Part shown: positions 1-12,400 of the stretch, piece after piece
Layout: each line of letters starts with the position of its first letter
Numbering within the stretch: position 1 is the first letter of the stretch
Source: Sporothrix humicola
Taxonomy: Eukaryota > Ascomycota > Sordariomycetes > Ophiostomatales > Ophiostomataceae
DNA length: 64,000 bases
NCBI GenBank assembly: GCA_021396245.1
Contig: WNYE01000007.1
Coordinates: 1 to 64,000 of the forward strand
Direction of reading: 5' to 3'
Position numbers and translations under genes: made by a program
The notes under the pieces: generated by a model
The model's database searches: none
What the model was told of the DNA's origin: nothing
Seen by the model: only the letters and a program-made list of their open reading frames with translations

Positions 1-439
1 TTTTTAGTATTTATTACTTTACTTTTTTATTTTCGTTTATTTATTATAATTTTTTTTTTTTTTAAAAAAAAAAAGTTTTTTTTTTTATTTTTTTTATTTT
101 ATTTTATATTATTTAAACTTAAATTCCGTATTAATATAAAATATTACACTTATTTAAACTCGTACACTTTCGACAAAATATAAAAAAAACGAGAGTAAAA
201 AAATATTAACTTATAATATTACTAAAATAATATTTAATATAATATTCTTTTATTTAATCTCGGTCTTTTTTTCTTCGATCGTGTTTACTCCTTTATTTAC
301 TTCTTTTTTTACTTTAATTATTAATAAAATAAATTAACCTTTCGAAAATACTCTTCGAAGTGTTTAAAGTTTTATAACTAGTGGTTAAAACCGGGTTTAC
401 TACCGGTGGGTTACTATAATTATTAACGTTGTTAACCTT

Positions 440-690
440 TTATATAAAAGATTATTTTTAATTAAATATAATAAAATATTAAACCGTAAATACTCGTACT
501 TACATAAAAGGTATATGTAGCCCGGTGACTTGTATACGAGACGGTGGCGGTTTAACTCGTTTTTCCGTTTAAGCCCTTCGCCGAACTTACCGTACGAATA
601 ATTTTTTACGGAATAACGGAACGGTTTATTCGACGAGTGTATTAAGGTGTATAAGTTTAATAAATACTACGCCGTGAATGGCGGGGTTTT
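440..690 (-). pseudogene. C2H2 zinc-finger protein relic, RIP-mutated
   Basis: Read on the minus strand, one frame gives RKNELNRHRLVYKSPGYIY followed by L-L-C-K-Y-E-Y-L-R-F-N. This has the layout of two fungal C2H2 fingers (helix L-x-R-H, then a linker, then a C-x-x-C knuckle). Several expected Cys or His positions read Tyr, which is what RIP does to TGY and CAY codons (both become TAY). The frame is short and has stops outside this core, so the full protein is not recoverable by eye. Its original gene could be a transposon-borne factor or a duplicated host gene. Confidence 0.45.
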
Positions 691-3600
691 ATAAAGGGGT
701 ACGTTATACTTAAATTTAACTTAAGTTAATGTATTTTTATTACGGTTAATATTATTATTACGGTTATTGTTACGGGTACTTTTAGTCGTTATTTAAATTT
801 AAGTTATATTTATCGTAAACGTTACTTAAACGGTTTTTTTATTAAACGTATTTTTAATTCTTTTTTTATTCTTTTTTTTATTTTTTTTTTACGCCGGCCA
901 CGGCTAATACACCCCTTAATACACGGTTAAACTAACCGTACAAACTATCCCCCCACTATAAAGATTAAATAAATATTATAATACCCTCTTTAATAACTTA
1001 TTTATACCACGCCGTTTTTTTTTTTTTTTAATATTAGTTTCTTTTTTACTTTCTTTACTTTTATATTTTATTACTCTTACTCTTTTAAGTTCTTTTAATA
1101 TCTACACATAATCCGTTAAAATAAACGCGTTACGTATTAAAATTATATAACGGTATAAAAAGTTTACTTATACCTTTTACACAAACGTAGTTTTTATTAT
1201 TTTTTCGAAACGATAAATTAAAAAAAAAACTATTTATACGGTTAATCTTTAAAAATAACTTACGGCGAACGGTAAACGAAAAAGTAAAATTACCACTAAC
1301 GTAACCGATACAAATAAAACGTTAAACCTAAAAAACGATATATTTAACAACCCCGCCGTAAAAGGCTCCGAGTTTATTATATATTTTTATTTAATTTAAA
1401 TAAACCGTAAACCGAGAGTCTTTTACAAAGTTATTTTTTTTAAAAACAATAATTAAAAGAAAAGTTAAGTAACTTTTATACTAAACGTTAACGAGTACAC
1501 TACCGTAATCGAATTTTTAAAGTATCCGTTTTAACGGCAAGGTCACGTAGTTATAATTAATTACGTAACTAAAAGTTAAATGTTATAACGAGATAAACCG
1601 ATTAGTAATTAAAATATATAAAGTAATACGTAATACGTTAACGCCGTCGCTTTATTTCCCAAAGAAGTATAAAGTATATATTTAATTATTTAAAATTATA
1701 ACCTTTACGTTTTAAACCTTAAAATAAAAAGAACTTTTAAACAATACCGCGCGAAGAAAGTTCTCCGCGGTATATAAAAGTGTTTATAAAAAGAAATACG
1801 GCGGAAAAGTAAAATTTATTAATTATAATACAATTTAAACAAGTCGTAAAATAATAAAAATTAATATTTATTAAGTACGACGATAGTTTTAAAAAGGTAA
1901 ACGGTTATAAACGACGAACCGTTTAAAGGCGAAAATAATACACGGGTAAAAGGTTACGTTTTAATCTTTACTTAATAATAACGAAAAATTATTTTATTTT
2001 TACTTTACTTTTATATATAAACGTTCCCGTTTTAAATTTTTATTAAAAATAACAAGTATTATAAGTTTTTTTAAAAACGTTTTTTACTCGCCGTTATTAA
2101 TGTCGAGTGTATATATTTTACCATTTACGAATAATAGTAATTAAAATTCGTTATAGTTATAAGTAATCGGATTATACTTTTTAAAATTAAACTATTAACC
2201 GGAACTTAAATAAAAAAAAGAAAACGACTTAAAAATATACGTACTTTTAAAAAAAAGTGTTTATCGGTTACTTTCGTTATTAATGTTATTTTACCGACGC
2301 CGTAGTCTTTTAATACAACCACTTTAGTTTAAGTTATATTTTTATAAACTATAACGGTACCGGTAAAACGATTATTAAAACGAGTTATAAAAAAAGAGTA
2401 TTATTAAGGGATATATCGACGGGTTTATATAAAGTAAAGTGGTGGTTTAGCGGGCGTTATTAGGTAAAGTTATTGGCCGTTCGAGTAACGGTGGTTATTC
2501 GGAGGGCGGGAAGATTTAAAATTAAGGTAAAAATAAGGCCGTAAAAATAGTTAAAAATAAAAAAATAATAACGAAAAACGAAAGTAAAGAAATAGTAATA
2601 AAAGTAATTATTTAAGTATTAACGATTGTTTTTTCGTTAAAAGGTTTTTTATTTTTTAACTACTTTTATTTTTTATTTTGTTTTTTATATTTACTCCGTG
2701 GTAGGTTATTTATTAGGTTAGGTTAATAGCTTAATATGTTTACTATTTGTGTATTTTTATTTTTTAGTTAATATATTCTCCCTTTAGTACCTTAAAAGTA
2801 ATAGTCTTTCTCCCCTTTTTTTTTATTTTTTCATTTTTTATCTTTATATTATATATTTTTAGTTACTACCGAAGTTAAACTTATAACTTTACCAGTTTAT
2901 TAAAATATAAGTACTTAAACGCTTTACGTTAAGTTAATCTTAAAAATATAAAGTAATAAAATCTTAAAAAACCGTTTTAACATAACAAAGGAGGATAAAA
3001 GTAAGTAAAAAAACAACTATTTCTTTTTAAAAAGTTTAACGAATATAAAATTAATTAACGGATATAAAATATTAAAGAAATTAACGCGATAAGTGCCGGT
3101 ATAATATTAAGATTATTAAACGAAGTATTTTTAAAAAAATTTTCTTAAAGCTTTAACGTACTTTTTTCGTATCCTTCGTTATAAAGTCAATATTTAACTT
3201 AATTAATAAACGGCCTTAAGTACAAATTTATAAATTTTATTTATAAGTATATATAACTTTAATAAAAGTATAATCGTTTTAACAATATTTTAACGAACCC
3301 GTTACTTAAACATTTTTACACCGGTTTTTCTTTTAAATAATAACCGATAAGGGTTAATTAAGGTGTATTAATATTAATGTCGACGGCCGAAGGTATAAAG
3401 GTTATATCGTACCGGGTGCCGTCCGGAGCGTTTTTAATTTAACGTCCCACACGGTAACGTTACTTAAAGGTTTAAGAAAGTCAGGGTTAAACTATATACT
3501 TAATTCCTCGGCCGTGTTTTATTTATCGGTAACTTATATTTCGTACTACTCTTCGTACGTTTTTTTTATATAGTTATTAATATTAACCAGCGTATATATA

Positions 3601-4852
3601 CCTTTAAGACCCGTGTTATAATTTACGAGCGACTTTTTTATATTTATTTACATATTAACTTAATTTTAATTTTTAATAATAAAATAAAAACTCGAACGTA
3701 CTTTTTAAAAATACACGCAATCTTAAAACTTAACTTATCGTAGTTAAACTAATTATATTTTAATCGTCGAGGCCTAAGTTATCGTTAAAATCTTCGAACG
3801 TTATCGTATTAAAGTAAAACGTGTCGATATTTTTTTAATCGTTAACTTTAATATTTTATAAACTAAGGTTATACTTTCGTAGTAAATACTTAAACTTTTA
3901 TTAAAAGCGTTTCGGTTACGGTGACGTTACGTTTATATCGATAAAGTAAAGAAAAGAAAAAAAAAAAAAGTAAAAAAAGGAAACAAAATATTTAACGGAG
4001 AGACGGGACGAAAAAAAAAAAAAAAATAAAATGTAATAAATAATAAACGGGGTAAATAAGAAAATAAGAGACTTAAGTAACCTTTTTTAGTTATAAATAA
4101 GTTAAATTAAAACTTTTTTAATTTTAATTATATTTTTTTTATTAAAGTTTTTTATAAGTTTTTAAACTTACTTATATTATTATAATAAAGAAGTTACAGT
4201 TTTAAGTATCCATTTAAAATATTTTACACCGTATCTTTACTTTATTATATACTTATATAATAAAAATCGTAAAAGACTTACTGTTTAATAAATGGAAAAA
4301 GGTTACTTTGTAACTTAAGACACACCGTAAGTGAAAAGCTACGCCAAGGTTAGGCCGTTACGGGTACTTTATTATTGTTGAGAATAAAGGTATTTAAAAA
4401 AAGGGAGGAGAAAAACGTATATATTTTATACTTTATTATAATAAGTATACGATTAAAATTATAACTTTCGATAAAAGTTATAAATATTTTTTTTTAAACT
4501 ATCGAGTGGTTATTAGTTTACTTTTATTATTATTAACGTAGTTTATTAAAACTTTTTTATACACGAAAGTTATAAAAAGTAAAAAAACGAAGTAATATAT
4601 ATTATAATATAAAACATTTACAAGTATAATAACCGTAATATATTATAATATTTAAACATAACGAAATAAAAGTACTTTATTTTTCACCCACACTCGATAA
4701 TATTTATTATATAAAACGCGGTAACGGTGTATTAAAAATTAATAAAGTTACTTATACTTTTCGATAACTTAAAATTAAAAACAACTATTAAAAAAAGTAT
4801 AAAGTACTTTACCCACGTATACTTAATTAAAGTATAATACTTCGAAAAAAGT
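691..4852. other. RIP-mutated DNA, no assignable gene
   Basis: AT-rich throughout, with patches that keep more G and C (for example 895-955, 2,280-2,530, 3,360-3,560). A forward frame near 2,350-2,380 reads N-G-T-G-K-T, P-loop-like, but the preceding residues do not fit a Walker A motif. No intact open frame, tRNA or rRNA was seen. Confidence 0.5.
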
Positions 4853-5170
4853 TTATTATATACTAACTAACCGTACTTATATAATTTCTCGTCCGTGTAA
4901 GTTTAATAGTGTTGCGTTAAATTAAAAAGAGTTATAAAAACTTTATTATATATTAAACACTTGTATAGTTTCTCGTTTATATAAGTCCGGTAGTGTTACG
5001 TTAAATTAAAGTAAGTCGTAAAGGTTTTATTATATATTAAATACTTATATAGTTTCTCGTCCGTATAAGTTTAATAATGTTACGTTAAATTAAAACAAGT
5101 CGTTAATACTTTATTATATATTAAACACTTATATCGTTTTTCGTTTATATAAGTTAAGTAGTGTCGTTTT
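4853..5170. repeat. Tandem repeat, four copies, period 84-90 bp
   Basis: The landmark ttattatata recurs at 4,853, 4,943, 5,027 and 5,111. Each time it is followed by a variant of ataRtttctcgtccgtataag and then tRaataRtgttacgttaaatt. Spacings are 90, 84 and 84, all multiples of three, so the array could be the remains of a repeat-containing coding sequence (28-30 residues per unit). The differences I checked between units are mainly C/T and G/A, as expected from RIP. No protein family could be assigned. Confidence 0.75.
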
Positions 5171-5227
5171 AAAGTAAACGGTGTTTATAGAGTTCTTCGC
5201 CCGTTTATGTTAAAAATAAAGTCGATG

Positions 5228-5475
5228 GGATAAGAAAGAAAATAAAGAAAAGAAAAAAAAATAATAAGAGAGGAAAAAAAGAGTAAAAAAAGAAATAAAA
5301 AAAAAATAAAAGTGGAAAAAAAAGAAAAAAAAATAAAAAAATAAAAAAAAATAAAAAAAAAATAAAAGTTAAAAGAAAAAATAAAGGGTAAAAGAAAAAA
5401 TAAAAGGTAAAAAAAGAAATAAAAAGTAAAAGAGAAAATAAAGGGTAAAAAAGAAAATAAAAAAGAAAAAAACGT
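5228..5475. repeat. Purine-rich (A/G) low-complexity tract
   Basis: About 250 bases made almost only of A with scattered G and T on the + strand (aaaagaaaaaaaaataa-like). It sits directly after the 84-90 bp tandem array. It is simple-sequence DNA with no coding value visible. Confidence 0.85.
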
Positions 5476-6244
5476 TTATTGTTTATATATATAAAGAAGA
5501 ACGTCGTCCGTACGTTAAAATATTTATAGTATATAGTAGTCGAATAATATTAAGTCTCTCCGACTATTAGTAATATAAAATTTAAAGGTAAATATACTTT
5601 TAGTATAAAATAAGTAACCTTAAATAAATAACCGTTAGTTTTAAAAATTAATTTTTATTGTACGTCGTTTTTATTTTAAACGGGTATTTTATAAAAAAAA
5701 AAAAAAAATTATTATATAGTTTTAACAAAGACCGAATTGTCTATTATATTAAATTTAACTAACGAAGAGAAATAGTCTTTATTTTTTTAAAATACACTGG
5801 TTAAAATATTAAATAATTAAGGACTACGATATTTATATTAGTTTATTTTTCAGTAATATACGCCGAGATATAACTAACGTTTTAAAGTAGTTTACGTAAA
5901 AGTAAAATAGTTCGTACGTGCGTACGATATTAAGGTATTTACGTTTACTTTTATTAAATAATAAGTGTATTTTATTATATTAGTTATTTTTAATATAACT
6001 TTATAAGTTTACCAAAGTTACTTTTAAAATTAATAATAGTCGAAACGTATTAATTTAAAGTATAATATAACTATATATAACTACTTTACTTTTTTAGTCG
6101 TTAATTAATTATTAGTTTATACGTTATAATTTATATAATTTATTATAACATTATTATAAACGGGATCACGTATAACTTATAACTTAATTACGGTCCTTTA
6201 AATAAAAACTTTTTATTAACGGTTAATTAAATAAATTATAAAAA
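5476..6244. other. RIP-mutated DNA, no assignable gene
   Basis: AT-rich sequence with no open frame or repeat that I can recognise. Confidence 0.5.
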
Positions 6245-6400
6245 AACCCGGCGTAAGTAACAGTTTTACGTACACTATTATCCTTAAGCGTTAAGCCCGA
6301 GGCCCCAGTAACTAAAAGAGTGTTAGTGCTGGTGCCAAAACAGCGCGGTCACGACTCGTTTAATAACGCGCGGCTTTTACGCGGCGCGTTGTTATATTAA
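6245..6400. other. GC-richer patch inside the AT block
   Basis: About 150 bases have clearly higher GC than the surroundings and keep CpA and TpG sites (around 6,295-6,375: gccccagtaac, gtgctggtgccaaaacagcg, gtcacgactcg). It may be a short single-copy segment or a part of a repeat that diverged before RIP. No gene or RNA was recognised in it. Confidence 0.55.
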
Positions 6401-9400
6401 TAATAAAAATTACGAGTACGGTGAAAAGAACGACATTTCTCTCGGTTTTACTACCGATAAACTATTTTATATTAAAGCCGAATAAGTAATATTTTACTTA
6501 GTACTTTATTTAGTTTTTTTATTTTATTTTTCTTTTTATTATTTTATTATTTTTTTTTTTTTTTCTCTTTTCTATACTATATTATATTTTATACCCTTTT
6601 TATTTAAGTTTTTTTTTTATTCCCTTTAAAATTTATTATAAATTTAATTTATTTACTTATTTTTTTTTAAAAAATTTTTACACACTTATTATTATAACGG
6701 GAGTAATTAAACATTATTATCTCGTTTTTCTTCGAGTAATAAAAAAAATAAACTTTATAGTGTATTAAATTTATTAAGTTTTTTTTTAAATTTTTTTACG
6801 TATTTACGCTTTTAAAAGCGTTAAAGTAAATAATATAAAGATAAAGTATAATGGTTTTAAATCCGGTACTAATAATCGTTTTAAAGAAAAACTAAAGGAG
6901 AAACTTTATTAGTCGATAAACTACTTTTAATATTACTTTTGTAAAGGTCCTCGCTTAGTTATTATACTAAAATATAATATAAAACGGTAAATTTAATATA
7001 AAAATAAAAGTACCTCGTCGGTAAATTTTTTTTATTTTTCGACATAAAATATATTTTTTAATTACTCTCTTTTACTAAGTTAATTAATATAATATTTTAT
7101 TATATTTATTTTTTTTTTTATTTTTACTTTATTTTTTTTTTTTTACTTTATTTTTAAAAATATATATATTATATATATTTTCCCTTTTTACTTATATACT
7201 TAAAATTAATATTTATTTTTTTTATACTACCGGTTTTCCACTTATATAATAATGTTTTAATATAAGTATTATACGGTATATTTTAAACTTTTAAAAAAAC
7301 GAAAAATTATTTACAGGTACGTCTTCGGTTACCCTATTAATCCGGTTTAAACGTGTTTACGATAATAAATATCGCCGTGTAACCGTCTTTTACAATTATT
7401 ATAAAAAAAAACGTAAAAAATATACACGTAACTCGCCTTAAAAACTTTACTTTAATTACATCGATAACTATATCGAGTACCGGTTTACGTTTCTACGTAA
7501 ATAACGTATTTACTATAATATTAAGTCTTTAAGTTTACGTTACCGCACCTTTAAAACTTTAATAAAAAGGTTATTACCAAAGATAAATACACGTAATATT
7601 AACGTACTATACGGTTTTATTAAATCTTACGGTATCTTTATACCTTTACGCGAAAATATAACGTTAATTTTAATTAACGAAATTTTTATAACACCGGTAA
7701 ACGGGTCCGGTATTATACTACTAACCGCCGGTTTAATAATATGGTATTCGACTCTTTAAAGTGTAAAAAGTGTTCTTAAGTTAAATTTATTATTAAAAGC
7801 GTTTACGGTTAATAAACTAAGTTTTTTTTTAAACTTTTTTTTAACTAATAAATTTTTAACGGCGAGTACAACGATAAATAAACCCTTCCTTTTACTTATT
7901 AACGAATACTTTTATTTTTTCGATAATAAAATACCTTTTTATTATTTTTCGAATATCGATTATATAATAACCGGTTTAAATAATAACGAAATTTATAACT
8001 AAAATATACTTATACTTTCGGTAAATATATTTTAAATAACTTGTGTAAAACGAAGCGAGCCGAAAACTACAGTTTGTCATTAACATTAACCTCCGTATTT
8101 ACAGTAATAATATTTTTTAAAAAACCGGGATAATATCTCGATAAGTGTTAATCCTTTTACCGTTAATTTTTAACCGTCGTTAAATATTTTTATTACTTTT
8201 ACGACTATAAAGAACGAACGGGACTTTAATATAACCAACTTATAAGTTTTTAACCCTTTCGGTAACGTAGACAGCTTAAGTAACTTATTATCCACTTACA
8301 TTAAAGCTTAATCGTTTTATACTGTTCCGTAACAATTTATACACTTATAAAATACCTTCGACTTATATTAGTTTAAAAATAAGTTACTTTCGATAACTAC
8401 GGGACATTTTTATTACCGCTCGTTTCTTTTATTACCGGTTTTACGAAAGTTTAAATTTTTTAATAACTAAGCGAATATTTAAAACGTCGAAGATTACCGA
8501 TTTATTTTATAAAGGATTTTTGGTTTAATTAAGAGTATTTAAAGTAATATTTACGCGGCGTTTATTATTTAAAGATAAAAGTTAAGATAAATATAGTGTA
8601 ATGTTAACCTTTATTTTGTTAATGGCGTTTTATTAATAATAAAAATAAGTTTTCGACATTTTCGTTTTTTTTTTTTTTTAATTAATACTACTAAATTTTA
8701 CTTTATTCTTTATAATTGTTATTTTATACTCGATTATATATTAAAAGTCGGATTAAAGTTATTACATAATCCGTACTTGTTTTTATCGGTTTTACCTTTA
8801 AGTTTATTTATTATATAACTAAATATAACCTCCGCGTAAACGTTAATATAGTTTATTTTAACTTTTTCGTTTTTTTTTTACTTACTTTTTTATAAACAAA
8901 TAACGGCCGCCAATCTTAAATAATATCTTATTTTATTTATTTAATAATACAAAAACTCTTTTTTTAACCGTTTTAAAAACGAAATAATAGTTAAGTTTCT
9001 TTTTAGTAAAACTCCCGATTATTTAAAATAAATATATATAAACTTTATCGTAACTAATCGAAAAGGGTTAAGTATTTCGTCGTATAATTATCCGTCTTAA
9101 TGGAGCGTGTTAACAGTCGAATAACGAAAAGAGCGCCGACTACTCGACGAAAAAACCTATACTTAATAAGTTAAACGGGTTTAAGATTACAACGTGTTAC
9201 GGTACTTTATTTTCGTTTAACTTTCTTTTTTACTTTACGTCGCTTGTGTTAGTTCGTTAGTATATATAATTTATTTATTTGAATATACGATACTTCGTTA
9301 TTTCGCTTTGCCCTTTTTTTTATTTACCGTTACTTTCGACTTACTATCGGCCTGTACGGACATTATCGTTAAAAAACGTTTAACTACTTTATACTTTGTT

Positions 9401-12400
9401 ATTTTTTACTTATAAGTTTACACACTTAGATTTATGGTAGTTTTTTTAAAAGGGTTTTGTTTATTTAATCGTTAACAACCAAGAGTGGTTAAGAAAAGCG
9501 GAATAAAACTAAGAATAATAAACGATATTTTTTTTTAAAATATATATATATAAATATATATAATTATAAAATAAAAAGACTATATATAACGTAATAAAAT
9601 AAAACTTATCTCGTAGTACGTACAAAAATTACTTTATTTACTTTATTTAAAGGTTAAATAAAGTACTAATATAATCTCTATCTTGTATTATTAGTTTTAC
9701 TCGTTAAAAAAAAAAAAAAAAAAACGAATATAACTTACTTTATTTTTATACTCGTTATAAACTTTAAATTATTTTACGGTTTTATTAAAGTGTTTTACTT
9801 CTATATATAAAATACTTAAAACATTAAGGTTAATAATAATTAACGAAACGACCGTCACTAAATACTACCCGTCGAATTCCGTAACAACAAAGAAAAAAAA
9901 GTAATATTAAAGTACCTCTTAATAAAAGTTTACCGTTTTTATTTTAATAAGTAAAATAAAGTAACTATTCCATTCTTCCGTATCCGTTAACTTATAAAGA
10001 AAATTTTATAATCGACTTTAACGTTAACGAGTATTTAAGTTTTAATAATAAATATAAACGATATATTAGTTTATTTATTTTTATTTTAATATAATAAATT
10101 ATTTTTTTTAAAAGTTTAGTATCGGCGTTTATTATAAAGTATTTAAAAAAAAAAAAAATTATTTAATTTTTTTAATCGGTTTAATAAAAAGAAAAAAAAC
10201 GTAAAAAAAAAAATCGATAAAAATTTATAGTATATAAAGTAAACTATATATTTAACTTATAAGTAAACCTAAAAATATAAAAATTTTACTATCAAAGTAT
10301 AAGTTATAACAAAGTTACGTAATAAAAACGGTTAATAAATATTTTTTTTATTTTATTAATTACTTTATTATAAGTATACACCTTTAAAACGAACAAAAAA
10401 AGTTTAGTTATATTACTCGTTTTAAAATAAACGTTAAAATAAATAAAAGTAACTTTCCACGTTATAATAAAAAACATATTTTATACGATTTTTATATTTA
10501 TACGTAATATTTTTAAATTACGTTTACGATAAAACAATCTACGAATCTCGTATAATACGACGTCGAAGACTAAGGTTATTAATATAACCGTATAAATATA
10601 TTATTTTATTTACAAATTTTAATTTACTTTTTCACCGTCGGTATTTATACGTTTTTTCAAATTACAATTTTACTCTTATAGTTGGATACGCTTTTAAACG
10701 AACGTAAAATAATACTCGGCTTCGTTGTTCTGTTTCTTTTTAACTTTATTTCCAATCCAATAGTACTCGTTGTAACTAATATCTTAAAGTTACAACTTTA
10801 TTTATAACTCTGTGTAATAGAACTGGAACTAATTAAACGTAAGTTTTTCCGAAAGTGTAGTTTTTTCGTCACCGTATTAAATTTTATAATCGTTAAACTC
10901 CCGGTCGTAATTTTATTTTTAACTTTATTATTAAAAGGAACTTAAGGAGTTTATATTACTTTTATGGTTAGCCTCGTTGTACTTTATATAAATAAACTTT
11001 TTTAATACGTTTTCGGATAAAATAAAACTAATAAAAACTTACAAAGAATTTTAATAAAACAAAATAATCTTTTATTTATATATTTTTTTATTACTCTTAC
11101 GTCTTATATAAAAAAAGTTAATAATTTTTTTAATAATAAACGTTTCGAAAATAAAATTAACGTTTTATTCTCGTATTAAATAATTAAAATTTTAAAAAAC
11201 TTAAATTAACTTCGATTATAATTAAAATTTAATAATATTATCCGCCGTTACGTTTAACTCGCTATCGTTGTAAACATCACGATATACTTTCTAAAAGAGG
11301 TATCTTTAACTATACAAAGTAAAACTTTCTTTAAGTTATAGTTTATCGACGCTCGAATAAATAAATATTTTAATAACTAAGTCCCAACAGTTGTATTATA
11401 CAAAGTTTTAATTAAATAACGACGGCGTTAAATTTAAATATAATACGGTACGATAAATAATTAATATAGTTTATAAGATATAAAGTGTTAAAAAGGTTAA
11501 AAAATATTAATAAATAACGAAAAGTATATATTCGAATAATATTTTACTTTATACGAGTATATTTAAGTATAAGTATAACTTTGTTTTAAAAATATTACGG
11601 TGAAAATAAACTTCGTTTAAATTACTTTATAATGGAAAATATACGTAAAAACTTTACGAAAAGTAACTAAATAATATAAAAGTTTATAATATTATAACTT
11701 TTTATTTTTTATTAAATACCGGTCGTATAAACTTACTACATTAAGCGTAAGTCGGTAGTTAAGTCGTTTAACTTTAATAAATATTATTTTACGGTAAGTG
11801 TAATAATAATCCTTATTTCGTTTTCTTATTTTCTTTTTTATTTTTTAAATCTTACACTCTCTTACACTTTCTTTTCATTTATACTACTACCGCGCGAAAA
11901 AAATATATTCAACGAGTTAATAGTTTAATATAAGTTAAAATACCTTTAAAAGCGCCGGTAAAAAACTATTTAATACAAAGTTATATAAATTAAACGTTAC
12001 TCGTAAATAAAAAAATAATATTATATCGGTCGTAGTTCGCCGCCACCGTATATATTTATATAAAAACGTAAACGGCTCGTTAAAGTATTAACTTATTATA
12101 TTATTTTTTTTATTTATAAGAAAACTTTTCTCCACTTACTTTATATTTTATTTTACGGTAAACGATCCGAGGTTTTTAATTAACTTATACGTTAAGGTAG
12201 TACAGAGTAACAAAAAAGACGTAAAGTATTTAAAGTTTAAAATATTAATTAAACTTTCAAGAACGTAAGTACGTTAACCATAGTCTTCCCTAATAAAAAA
12301 TAAAAATATCTCGAAGTAAACCTTTTAAACGATAACCCAACTTATATCTTCCGTTTTTATTTAAAACGAATATAATTAAAAATAATTTTACGTAAAGTAA

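Noticed and set aside
1..60. Telomere at the window start
   Set aside because: No TTAGGG/CCCTAA repeats; only T/A-rich sequence.
2350..2400. P-loop-like N-G-T-G-K-T in a forward frame
   Set aside because: The residues before it do not fit the G-x4-G-K-[ST] pattern and the surrounding frame is not convincingly coding.
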